Positions 7,720 to 17,122 of a stretch of DNA of 64,000 nucleotides are shown here, in pieces. The translations under genes and the position numbers were made by a program. Below the pieces are notes generated by a model that saw nothing but the letters and a program-made list of their open reading frames with translations, searched no databases and had not been told where the DNA came from. Every line of letters begins with the position of its first letter. The first letter of the stretch is position 1. The DNA lies in NCBI GenBank assembly GCA_964568455.1, contig CAZMPJ010000001.1, positions 372,001 through 436,000 on the forward strand, in the 5' to 3' direction. Origin of the DNA: CAZMPJ01 sp964568455 (GTDB taxonomy: Bacteria; Margulisbacteria; WOR-1; O2-12-FULL-45-9).

Positions 7720-8229
7720 ATGGAAGACCAAACATTTCATAAAGTATTAGTTTTAAACGCAACTCATCTTCCAATTAACATTACGAGTTGGAGAAGGGCG
7801 ATGGTTTTGCTTTATAAAGGTAAAGCTTTAGGCATAGAGTTTAATGGTGCAATGATTAATGATAAATTTCGTTTGCCAGAAATTATAAAACTTAGCCAAT
7901 ATGTGCCGTTGCCTTATATTGAAGTAGTTTTGTCCAGAAAAAATATTTATCTGCGTGATAACCATACTTGCCAGTATTGCGGCAAAACCGGTGGCAACTT
8001 AACCATTGACCATGTTATTCCCAAAAGCAAAGGCGGAAAAGAGACTTGGGATAATATGGTGGTTTGCTGTGCCAAATGCAATAATCGCAAAGGCGATAGT
8101 ACCTTAAAAGAAGCAGGAATAAAATTAAAGTTTAATCCTTATAAGCCGCCGTCAAGTTTGTATTTACATATGACCCGGCTTTCCAATGTTCCAAAAAGCT
8201 GGTATAATTGTTTTTTCAAAAAGAATTAG
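7720..8229 (+). CDS. HNH endonuclease family protein
   Basis: Protein of 169 residues with a zinc-bound HNH fold: CxxC at C84/C87, catalytic-type DH at 97-98 (LTIDHVIPKSKGG), the conserved WDN near 110-112, and CxxC at C117/C120 followed by NNRKG. The first 70 residues (VLNATHLPIN, MVLLYKGKA) match the stand-alone bacterial HNH group of unknown role; they do not look like Cas9, restriction or intron-homing proteins. It sits between two tRNAs and its stop codon directly abuts tRNA-Asp. No Shine-Dalgarno site is visible. Physiological role unknown. Confidence 0.88.
   Translation: MEDQTFHKVLVLNATHLPINITSWRRAMVLLYKGKALGIEFNGAMINDKFRLPEIIKLSQYVPLPYIEVVLSRKNIYLRDNHTCQYCGKTGGNLTIDHVIPKSKGGKETWDNMVVCCAKCNNRKGDSTLKEAGIKLKFNPYKPPSSLYLHMTRLSNVPKSWYNCFFKKN
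8180..8208 (+). promoter_or_regulatory. Promoter of tRNA-Asp inside the HNH gene
   Basis: TTTCCA (8180-8185), 17 bases, then TATAAT (8203-8208) with the extended element TGG just before it. The expected start is near 8215, about 15 bases before the tRNA. Confidence 0.6.
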
Positions 8230-8305
8230 GGGCCCGTGGTGTAGCCTGGTTTATCACGCCTGCCTGTCACGCAGGAGATCGAGGGTTCAAATCCCTTCGG
8301 GCCCG
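8230..8305 (+). tRNA. tRNA-Asp(GUC)
   Basis: Acceptor GGGCCCG (8230-8236) pairs with CGGGCCC (8298-8304); G8305 is the discriminator and no CCA is encoded. Anticodon stem CCTGC/GCAGG with loop CTGTCAC (GTC). T-arm GAGGG-TTCAAAT-CCCTT (8281-8297). It starts at the base after the HNH stop codon and ends three bases before the stop codon of the convergent ATPase operon. Confidence 0.97.
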
Positions 8306-8308
8306 ATT

Positions 8309-8935
8309 CTACCTCGCTCGTACTATATCTTTAATCTTCATCAGCGAAACGATGTTTTCGCGTTCCATTTCAGAGAGGCGCATTTTGATGTAGCGTACGT
8401 TGCCAGAAACTTCAGGAATTAAAATATATTCTAAAGCATTAACTCTTCGTTTTATCTCAATAATAGTGGAAGCAATTACTTCAATGGTTTTATTCTGCTC
8501 TGCTAAAGTGACTAAATCTTTTAAAATTTCCATAAACTCTTTTAAGGATTGGTCAAGTTCTGCTGGTGTGTCAGGAAAACTGTAACAAAAAGGATCACCT
8601 TGGCTTTTTAGTTCGTATTGCGGGATTTTAACGCCCATTAGATTTTTAATGTTGACATTAACCGAAGTAGTTACTTTTGAGCATTCAACTGCTGTGGCTA
8701 AAGTCTCTTCGCTGATTTGAGCGGAAGCAATGGCTAGCTTTTGAAAAATATCAATCAGCTTTTGTTCCAGCAAACCACTTAGCTGACGATAAGATTTAAC
8801 TAGACCTAAAATTTGCCGAACCAATCCATCCAGCTTGTCTTTTAAAAGCTTGTGTCCTCGTTTGGCCAAGGCCAGCTTTTTCTTTTGCTGCAAAAGCTGC
8901 ATGCGGGTCGCGTTAATTCTGGTGTTACTAGCCAT
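8309..8935 (-). CDS. atpD: V/A-type ATPase subunit D (central stalk)
   Basis: Protein of 208 residues, usual for subunit D, the long antiparallel coiled coil that turns inside the A3B3 head. The N-terminal NATRMQLLQQKKKLALAKRGHKLLKDKLD is the classic D helix, and the C-terminal helix ends in RRVNALEYILIPE and a following basic stretch. It is the last gene of the operon and overlaps subunit B by eight bases. Confidence 0.96.
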   Translation of the reverse strand: MASNTRINATRMQLLQQKKKLALAKRGHKLLKDKLDGLVRQILGLVKSYRQLSGLLEQKLIDIFQKLAIASAQISEETLATAVECSKVTTSVNVNIKNLMGVKIPQYELKSQGDPFCYSFPDTPAELDQSLKEFMEILKDLVTLAEQNKTIEVIASTIIEIKRRVNALEYILIPEVSGNVRYIKMRLSEMERENIVSLMKIKDIVRAR

Positions 8936-10306
8936 TTTTTTTCATGTACTTTGCGATCATATCGTCTTTAATACGTTTTAACTCTTCTCTAGGTAACATT
9001 TCAAGCAAACTCCAGCCTAAAGTTAAAGTATCTTCCACGCTGCGGTTTTCGTTTTCACCTTGCTGCAAGTAATGTGTTTCAAATTGCTCGGCAAACTTTA
9101 AATAAAGCTTATCAACATCGCTTAAAGCTCCTTCTCCCAATACGACTACCAGTTCACGAACTTCTCGTCCTTTAGCATAAGCGGCAAATAATTGGTTAGC
9201 TAATGGAGCATGATCTTCACGGGTTTTTCCTTTACCAATAGCTTTGTCGCGTAATCTTGAAAGTGAGGGGAGTGGATCAATTGGAGGGAAAATATTTTTA
9301 CGCTCAAGGCCTCGGTCTAAAATAATTTGTCCTTCAGTAATATATCCGGTTAAATCCGGGATAGGGTGGGTTTTATCATCATCAGGCATACTTAAAATAG
9401 GAATTAAAGTAATAGAACCTTTTTTGTTTTTAATCCTGCCGGCACGCTCGTATAAGCTGGCTAAATCAGTATAAAGATAACCAGGATAACCGCGACGTCC
9501 TGGAACTTCTTTTCTGGCTGCAGAAACTTCACGCAAAGATTCACAATAATTGGTCATGTCAGTTAAAACAACTAAAACATGCATACCTTGTTCAAAGGCT
9601 AAATATTCTGCGGCAGTTAACGCGAATCTAGGTGTAGCAATCCTTTCGATAGCTGGGTCATTGGCCAGGTTGATGTAAAGTACTGCATTTTCAATTGCTC
9701 CGGTTTTTCTAAAATTATCCATAAAGAATTCTGCTTCTTCAAAAGTAATTCCCATAGCGCCGAACACTACGGCAAATTTATCCGAGCTTTTCATAACTTT
9801 GGCCTGTCGGGCGATTTGGGCAGCTAATTGAGAATGGGGCAGGCCGGATCCGGAAAAGATTGGCAGTTTTTGTCCTCGAGATAAGGTGTTTAATCCGTCA
9901 ATTGCAGAAACACCGGTTTGAATAAAATCATTAGGATAATTTCTGGCATAAGGATTAATTGGTTGGCCGTTAATATCCATTTTCTTTTTGGGGATAATTT
10001 GAGGCGCACCGTCAATTGGTTTTCCTAGGCCAGAAAAAATCCTGCCTAACATATCAGGTGCAAGGTTAATTTCGAGTCCGCGACCTTTAAGTCGGAGTTT
10101 TGTTGACTTAATATCTAATCCAGCTGTACCTTCAAAAACCTGGATCATGGCTTTATCTTCGTTTACTTCTAATATTTTCCCGGTGCGGATTTCACCGTTT
10201 CCCAGTTCAATATCAACTACTTCATCATATTTAGCGCCATCAATTTTTTCCGCGATTAACAGTGGTCCGGCAATGCCGGTAACGGTTTGATATTCTTTAG
10301 TTTTTG

Positions 10307-10310
<4 letters not shown>
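8928..10310 (-). CDS. atpB: V/A-type ATPase subunit B (non-catalytic)
   Basis: Protein of 460 residues, full length. It has the RecA-like fold without a Walker A lysine: the P-loop position reads SGSGLPHSQLAAQIARQA, as expected for B. The stretches GAMGITFEEAEFF and SRLRDKAIGKGKTREDH are family signatures. It alternates with subunit A in the hexameric head. The start overlaps the end of subunit A by ATGA. Confidence 0.97.
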
Positions 10311-12061
<1,751 letters not shown>

Positions 12062-12070
12062 TTTTTTCTT

Positions 12071-12391
12071 TTACCTCCTAGCAATTACTTCTGCACCAAT
12101 TGAATTTTTTATTAAGGCTTGAATGCGGTTTGCTTCCAAGCCAATACTGCCGCGATTATCAGGAATAGCCACGATATTTATGTCTGCTTTTTTGTTTAAC
12201 TCGAGAATCTTTTCCTGTAAATCAACTGCCAGCCGTTCACTAATAAAAATTAAAGCCGGCTCTTTTTTGGTGGTGGCTGCTTCTAAAGCGTTAGCTGCTT
12301 CTGCTTCACTATCAGCCGGAAAAGTTTCAATTCCTAAGATTTTTAAAGGACCGATTAAATATTTTGGTGCAATAAATTTAATTTTATACAT
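12071..12391 (-). CDS. atpF: V/A-type ATPase subunit F
   Basis: Protein of 106 residues, normal for the small central-stalk F subunit (called G in Enterococcus). The Rossmann-like pattern IKFIAPKYLIGPLKILGIETFP opens the protein. It lies between C and A in the standard order and shares one base with the stop of subunit C. Confidence 0.88.
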   Translation of the reverse strand: MYKIKFIAPKYLIGPLKILGIETFPADSEAEAANALEAATTKKEPALIFISERLAVDLQEKILELNKKADINIVAIPDNRGSIGLEANRIQALIKNSIGAEVIARR

Positions 12392-13056
12392 TAATAAGTT
12401 ACCCGGACTCTTTCTTTGATTTTATCCGACGGAACAAAGTTCTTTTTGCAAATCAATATAAAACGAAGAGTATTAATCTCATTTTCTTTGGCTAAATAAA
12501 AACCAATTACAGGTTCGATCCCAGAAGCCATGTATTTGGCTTTTTTAAATTGGGCCAAGATATAATCGTCTATAAGTTTATCCAGCTTTGAAAGATCGTT
12601 TATGCCTTCCTCAATAAAAGGCAGGTAAGGGGTGTAACTTAGGCGCTCGATGATTTCCGTGGCGCTTTTGCTTTTTATTTCTTTTAAAGTATCAAGGTCT
12701 ATTTGCCCGCCGGCTAAAAGATAGAGGTCTGGATCTTTGTTGATGGCTTGGCAACGTAAGACAGTTTTTATATTATTCAAGTCAATAGTGGCTGGTGACG
12801 AATAATTTTTAAACTGCTCAAATTCTGGAGCCAATTTTTGCAGCAGTTTTTGCAACTGTTTGCGTTCTAAGCGAAAAAGCTCTTCAAAATCAAAAGCCTG
12901 TTTTAAAGAATGAAGATGTGCTCCGTAAATAGTTTCAGACAGCACAGAAAAAGCAGCTTCAAAATCATTGGCTTGAGCCATGCGGCTGATCTGCTCGCTA
13001 GTAAGCAAGGAAGTTTCAATGGCTCTTATTCTGGCTACGCTATAAAAATTATCCAT
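12391..13056 (-). CDS. atpC: V/A-type ATPase subunit C (short form)
   Basis: Protein of 221 residues, clearly shorter than the roughly 330 of archaeal and Enterococcus C subunits, which connect the rotor ring to the central stalk. The N-terminal YSVARIRAIETSLLTSEQIS and the C-terminal ENEINTLRFILICK are typical of the family. At least one of the three usual helical segments seems reduced. It overlaps subunit E by eight bases. Identity rests on these motifs and on its place in the operon. Confidence 0.85.
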   Translation of the reverse strand: MDNFYSVARIRAIETSLLTSEQISRMAQANDFEAAFSVLSETIYGAHLHSLKQAFDFEELFRLERKQLQKLLQKLAPEFEQFKNYSSPATIDLNNIKTVLRCQAINKDPDLYLLAGGQIDLDTLKEIKSKSATEIIERLSYTPYLPFIEEGINDLSKLDKLIDDYILAQFKKAKYMASGIEPVIGFYLAKENEINTLRFILICKKNFVPSDKIKERVRVTY

Positions 13057-13402
13057 ATAATATTTGGGCTGCTTTAATTTCGGTTAATTCCCTTAATTTT
13101 TCCAAGTCAGCTTTTGCCAGCTTTTTTTCTTTTTGAACTTGATCATAAACCTGGCTAATGATCTTTTGCTTTTCTTCTAGGATAGTTTTGCTGGCTGTCA
13201 TGCGGGCAGGGACTAAGATAGAGCGTTGTGCATTTTGCGCTTTTCGTTCTGCTTCACGCAGAATTTTGTCTTGCAAAGCTTGCTTTTCTTTTTGATGGAA
13301 TTTATTGAGCTTTTCCATCTCTTTTTTATTTTCTGCTTCTATCTCTGCTGCACGCTTATTAGCCTCTTCAATTATTTTATTTTCAATATCTTGTATGGCC
13401 AT
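13049..13402 (-). CDS. atpE: V/A-type ATPase subunit E (short form)
   Basis: Protein of 117 residues, mostly one long charged helix (NKIIEEANKRAAEIEAENKK), which with H/G forms the peripheral stalk. Normal E subunits are near 190-200 residues and have a C-terminal globular domain that holds the head. Here that domain seems absent, since the protein ends at KAAQILYG. No second frame nearby encodes the rest. Confidence 0.75.
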   Translation of the reverse strand: MAIQDIENKIIEEANKRAAEIEAENKKEMEKLNKFHQKEKQALQDKILREAERKAQNAQRSILVPARMTASKTILEEKQKIISQVYDQVQKEKKLAKADLEKLRELTEIKAAQILYG

Positions 13403-13405
13403 GTT

Positions 13406-13876
13406 TTATAAAGTAATTCCACTCACTATCAAAATTGTGGCTAAAAGGCCGATAACTGCGTAAGTTTCAACCATGGCAGGAATAATAATAGCTTTACCCA
13501 TTTCTTCTGGTTTTTTAGCAATTAAGCCAATTGACGCGGCAGAGGCTTTTCCTTGATAAATTCCAGAAATAAGACCAGTGATTCCTACGGGTAGGGCGGC
13601 GAATAATAAGCCCAAGCCGGCCATTACTGGTACGCTTTGGGCCCCGGTTAAAAGTCCAATCTTCATCATGATATAAAAACCACCTAAGAAACCATAAAAT
13701 CCTTGAGTTCCTGGTAGGGCGATCATAACTAACAGTCTGCCAAATTTATCCGGGTCTTCGGTTAAAACTCCAGCTGCTGCTTCTCCCGCAATAGCGACTC
13801 CCCAAGCGGATCCCATTCCTCCTAAAAATACCGCGATTGCGACTCCAGCCAATGATAATGCTAAACCTAAATCCAT
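13406..13876 (-). CDS. atpK: V/A-type ATPase rotor subunit K, predicted Na+ type
   Basis: Protein of 156 residues with four membrane helices, a duplicated hairpin as in Enterococcus hirae NtpK. The sodium ligands of NtpK are matched: LPGTQG gives T57 and Q58, GIYQGK gives Q108, and the ion-binding carboxylate is E137 in MVETYA. By analogy the ring should carry Na+; this is a prediction from residues only. AAGGAGG lies just upstream of the ATG. Confidence 0.95.
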   Translation of the reverse strand: MDLGLALSLAGVAIAVFLGGMGSAWGVAIAGEAAAGVLTEDPDKFGRLLVMIALPGTQGFYGFLGGFYIMMKIGLLTGAQSVPVMAGLGLLFAALPVGITGLISGIYQGKASAASIGLIAKKPEEMGKAIIIPAMVETYAVIGLLATILIVSGITL

Positions 13877-13881
13877 TTAAG

Positions 13882-15834
13882 TTACCTCCTTATAATAGTG
13901 TACTCGGCTTCCCGCTTGAATGGTTTAAACTCCATTCCACCTCCTTCGTAAAATTTACTAAAAAATTCAACCATTTGCAGACGCATTGAGTGTACAAATG
14001 CGCCTAGGGTGCTGATAATTAAATTAAAAACGTGTCCAAAGATAAGTAAAACAATCATTAATATAAAACCTAAAATAGGTACGCTGCCATTTAGCATGCC
14101 GGCTAAAATATTAATTACCGAACCGATAATAGCAGAGGACATGCCCAAGGCTAAAAGTCGAGAATAAGATAATGTGTCTCCCATATAGCTGGTAACCTTA
14201 TAAAGGCTTAAGAGCCCACTTAAAAACTTTTGAATAATATTTTTCTTGTGCCTTCCTTGGGTAAGAATTAATGAAATAGCCCCAAGGATGCTCATTTTTG
14301 AAGCGATGGCAGCGCTTTCAAGCGACATAGCGGAGGAAACAATTAAAAACACTAAAGAGCCCAGGAAAAACATCCAAAAAGCATCGTCAAAAAGCGCTTC
14401 CAAGTATCTTTTGTTGCGGATGTTATTGTAGATTTGCAGGGAAATGCCGAAAAAGATTTGAATAACTCCCAGAGCTAAAGAGATGATTAGCATAGTCAAG
14501 GGATTTTTAATTGGATTAACAATTTGTAACGAAAGCAAAACGTTTTTTAAAGGCAAAAGGGTGTTTGGAATTCCATCCGGGGTAAAACCAAAGTAGGTGC
14601 CGGTTAAAATTCCCACCAGCATTGCAACTCCTCCGCCTAAAATAAAGAGTTCAAACAAATCTTGGCCACCTTGCGGAAGCTTGTATTTTTTTAAAAAGTA
14701 AATTGAGATAAGGATAAGTGACAAGCCATAGCCAAAATCGCCCAGACACATTCCAAAGAATAGAGCAAAGAAAAAGGAAAGGGGTAGAGTAGGGTCGAGT
14801 TCATCGTTTTTTGGATTACCATAGACTTTAGTTATTAATTCAAAAGGGCTGGCCAGTTTAGGGTTTTCAATTACGACTGGGGGCTTTTCGTTTTCTTCGG
14901 GTTTGATGCGATAAAGCTCAAAAGCTTGAGTTAGAGATTTAAGCTTAACTTTTAGCCTGTTAAAGTCTTTTTTCTTGATCCAGCCTTCTATAACAAAAGT
15001 GTGTTGGCTCATGAAGAAGTTTTCTTTAGCCAGGAGCTGATTTTTTTGTTCTAAAAAGTAATCATAAGTTAACTTTAATTTACTTAAGTTGGGTAACAAT
15101 TGTTTAGCTTCTGTAAGCTGTTTATTTGTCTCTTCCTGCGCTTCTTTTTTTACCTTTAGGATCTGTGCCAGTTCTTTGCTTGCCGCGCGTTTGCTGCTGG
15201 GTAAAATAATCGGGTTGAAATCAGTTTTAGGTAGTAGTTGATTAAAAGCTTCTTGATTCTCGTTTAAATAAACTAAAACCAAATAAACTTGAGCCCTTGA
15301 TTCACTAACAATATTTATTTCTGTGTTCCTGGAAAGAGCGGTTATTTTATTTTGAAATTCTTCCAGATTCTTTTTCTTTACTGTACCGGTCAAAATACGG
15401 GTTTTTTTGCTGCAATTTAGAGTTTCAAGTGGAATATCCAAGCTGGCCCAAGGCGCAACTTTGTCATATTCTGTTTGCAGCTCATTAATCAGGTTTTTTA
15501 AATTATTAAGTTTATTTTCAAGCTGTTTATACTGATTGATGATTGCTTGATAATCAAAATTGTTAAGAGTATTTTTTATTTCTTCTTGGGTGATTTCATC
15601 TTTGGGTGGAACAAAGGATTCAATAAAACTTTTTTTGTGTTGGCCAATATGCCCTAAAAAGGCAATGGTTGATTTAAGTTCTGCCAGTTTATAGTCAAAA
15701 TCATTTTTAACAATTGGTTGATCGCTGATTTTAAGGATATGAATTAGTTCGCAATCTTGTAGTAGTTGGAGGATTTGATCTTTATATTGAGAGAAGGCAA
15801 TTAAGTTAACCTTTTGCATCTCTACTAGAGACAT
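13882..15834 (-). CDS. atpI: V/A-type ATPase subunit I (stator membrane subunit)
   Basis: Protein of 650 residues. The soluble N-terminal half (about 1-330) has long coiled coils (YKQLENKLNNLKNLINEL, KKEAQEETNKQLTEAKQLL), and the C-terminal half has multiple membrane helices, including FFALFFGMCLGDFGYGL and the helix GHVFNLIISTLGAFVHSMRL. It forms the ion half-channels next to the K ring. It overlaps the upstream small subunit by ten bases. Confidence 0.96.
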   Translation of the reverse strand: MSLVEMQKVNLIAFSQYKDQILQLLQDCELIHILKISDQPIVKNDFDYKLAELKSTIAFLGHIGQHKKSFIESFVPPKDEITQEEIKNTLNNFDYQAIINQYKQLENKLNNLKNLINELQTEYDKVAPWASLDIPLETLNCSKKTRILTGTVKKKNLEEFQNKITALSRNTEINIVSESRAQVYLVLVYLNENQEAFNQLLPKTDFNPIILPSSKRAASKELAQILKVKKEAQEETNKQLTEAKQLLPNLSKLKLTYDYFLEQKNQLLAKENFFMSQHTFVIEGWIKKKDFNRLKVKLKSLTQAFELYRIKPEENEKPPVVIENPKLASPFELITKVYGNPKNDELDPTLPLSFFFALFFGMCLGDFGYGLSLILISIYFLKKYKLPQGGQDLFELFILGGGVAMLVGILTGTYFGFTPDGIPNTLLPLKNVLLSLQIVNPIKNPLTMLIISLALGVIQIFFGISLQIYNNIRNKRYLEALFDDAFWMFFLGSLVFLIVSSAMSLESAAIASKMSILGAISLILTQGRHKKNIIQKFLSGLLSLYKVTSYMGDTLSYSRLLALGMSSAIIGSVINILAGMLNGSVPILGFILMIVLLIFGHVFNLIISTLGAFVHSMRLQMVEFFSKFYEGGGMEFKPFKREAEYTIIRR

Positions 15835-16121
15835 GCTTTTTTAGCCTCGCTGATCTTTTTTGCGGTTTTATTTTGTAAGTCTTTAATTTGGGCTTGGGTT
15901 TGTTTGTCAATTTCTTCGGCTTGTTTTTGGGCGGAAATTTTAGCTTGTTTAATCAAGTTTTCAGCTTGTTTTTGCGCTTTTTGCTCTGCTTGAATGGTTT
16001 CATCTTCTTGCTGCTTATGCAAATTCTTTAAAGCTATTACAGCTTTATGTTTTGCATCTTCAACAATTTTTTCGGCTTTTTCTTCAATTGAGCGGATTTT
16101 GTTTATGGTAACTTTTGCCAT
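15825..16121 (-). CDS. atpH: V/A-type ATPase peripheral-stalk subunit H/G-like
   Basis: Protein of 98 residues, almost entirely a Lys/Glu/Gln-rich helix (ASVQ-like coiled coil: EEKAEKIVEDAKHKAV, AEQKAQKQAENLIKQAK). As first gene of the operon it matches the H/G (NtpF-type) stalk helix that pairs with subunit E. The ATG follows a promoter by nine bases and has no Shine-Dalgarno site. The name rests mainly on position and composition. Confidence 0.75.
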   Translation of the reverse strand: MAKVTINKIRSIEEKAEKIVEDAKHKAVIALKNLHKQQEDETIQAEQKAQKQAENLIKQAKISAQKQAEEIDKQTQAQIKDLQNKTAKKISEAKKACL

Positions 16122-16130
16122 AACCTTAGG

Positions 16131-16159
16131 ATATTAGCACGAATTATTTATTTGAACAA
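16131..16159 (-). promoter_or_regulatory. Promoter of the ATPase operon: TTGTTC-17-TAATAT
   Basis: On the minus strand TTGTTC (plus-strand 16154-16159) and TAATAT (16131-16136) are 17 bases apart. Nine bases separate the -10 from the first ATG, so the mRNA should be leaderless or nearly so. The -35 overlaps that of the divergent wecA-like gene. Confidence 0.55.
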
Positions 16160-16181
16160 GACTAGAAAATTATGGTATAAT
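16152..16181 (+). promoter_or_regulatory. Promoter of the wecA-like operon: TTGAAC-18-TATAAT
   Basis: TTGAAC (16152-16157), 18 bases, TATAAT (16176-16181) with extended TGG before it. Eleven bases lie between the -10 and the ATG at 16193, giving a leader of about 4 bases. Confidence 0.65.
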
Positions 16182-16192
16182 ATATTCCCAGA

Positions 16193-17122
16193 ATGCATAT
16201 ATACCTGCTAACTTTCCTGTCTGCCTTTATTGTGACCTACTTGTTAACCCCTGTAGTTAGGAAAATTGCCCCCAAAATTAAAGCGGTTGATATTCCTAAT
16301 AATCGAAAAGTTCATTTAGTGCCAATTCCTAGATTGGGTGGAGTAGCAATCTTCATTGGTTTTTGTGTTGCCCTTTACCTGGCTTATTTATATGGATATA
16401 GAGTTAATCCTGGAATTATAATTGCTGGCTTTGTTTTGGTTTCAGTGGGAATTATAGATGATATTAAAGGTATCCGGCCTACCACCAAGCTAATTTGGCA
16501 GATTATCTGCGCTTTCATTATTATATACTTTGGGCTGGAGATTAATTTTATCTCTAACCCTTTTAACGGGGTAATCTATTTGGGTTTCTTTGCTATCCCT
16601 TTAACTTTATTCTGGATAGTGGGTATGACCAATGCGATTAATCTAATTGATGGTTTGGATGGTCTGGCTACCGGAGTTTGTGTTATTGCTGCCTTTACGT
16701 TATTTGTAGTAGCCATGCGTATGGGACAAATCTCTACTGCGATAATAATGTTGGCCTTGGCTGGGACCAGCTTAGCTTTCTTGCGCTATAATTTTCCTCC
16801 GGCTTCTATATTTTTAGGTGATTCAGGTGCAATGTTTTTAGGTTTTGTTTTGGCCGCAGCTTCAATTACCGGAGTTTTAAAAACAACCTTAGTGGTTGCC
16901 TTGTTGATCCCGATTGTTATTCTGGGAGTTCCTATCTTTGATACTTTATTTGCTATTGGGAGAAGGCTTAAAAACAAAAAACATCCTTTTGAAGCAGATG
17001 ATAAACATATTCACCATATGCTGCTTAGAGCGGGATTTAATACTCGTGAAGCAGTGTTTGCTATTTATATTGTTTGTTTTATTTTGAGTTTTATTGCTTT
17101 ATTTATGGCGGTGCAAAGATGA
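16193..17122 (+). CDS. wecA: Undecaprenyl-phosphate GlcNAc-1-phosphate transferase (WecA/TagO-type)
   Basis: Polytopic membrane enzyme of 309 residues in the MraY/WecA family, which moves a HexNAc-1-phosphate onto undecaprenyl phosphate to start a surface polymer. D89/D90 (GIIDDIKG) and D153/D156 (NLIDGLDGLA) are the magnesium and catalytic aspartates. DKHIHHMLLRAGF near the C-terminus is the WecA-type HIHH loop, which separates it from MraY. The next gene makes UDP-ManNAc, which points to a ManNAc-containing wall or surface polymer. First gene of a seven-gene cluster reaching pyrG; ATGA overlap with wecB. Confidence 0.92.
   Translation: MHIYLLTFLSAFIVTYLLTPVVRKIAPKIKAVDIPNNRKVHLVPIPRLGGVAIFIGFCVALYLAYLYGYRVNPGIIIAGFVLVSVGIIDDIKGIRPTTKLIWQIICAFIIIYFGLEINFISNPFNGVIYLGFFAIPLTLFWIVGMTNAINLIDGLDGLATGVCVIAAFTLFVVAMRMGQISTAIIMLALAGTSLAFLRYNFPPASIFLGDSGAMFLGFVLAAASITGVLKTTLVVALLIPIVILGVPIFDTLFAIGRRLKNKKHPFEADDKHIHHMLLRAGFNTREAVFAIYIVCFILSFIALFMAVQR

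Noticed and set aside
7720..8229. Homing endonuclease, Cas9-type HNH or restriction enzyme
   Set aside because: No intron or intein surrounds it, no methyltransferase or cas gene is adjacent, and the N-terminal region matches stand-alone HNH proteins.
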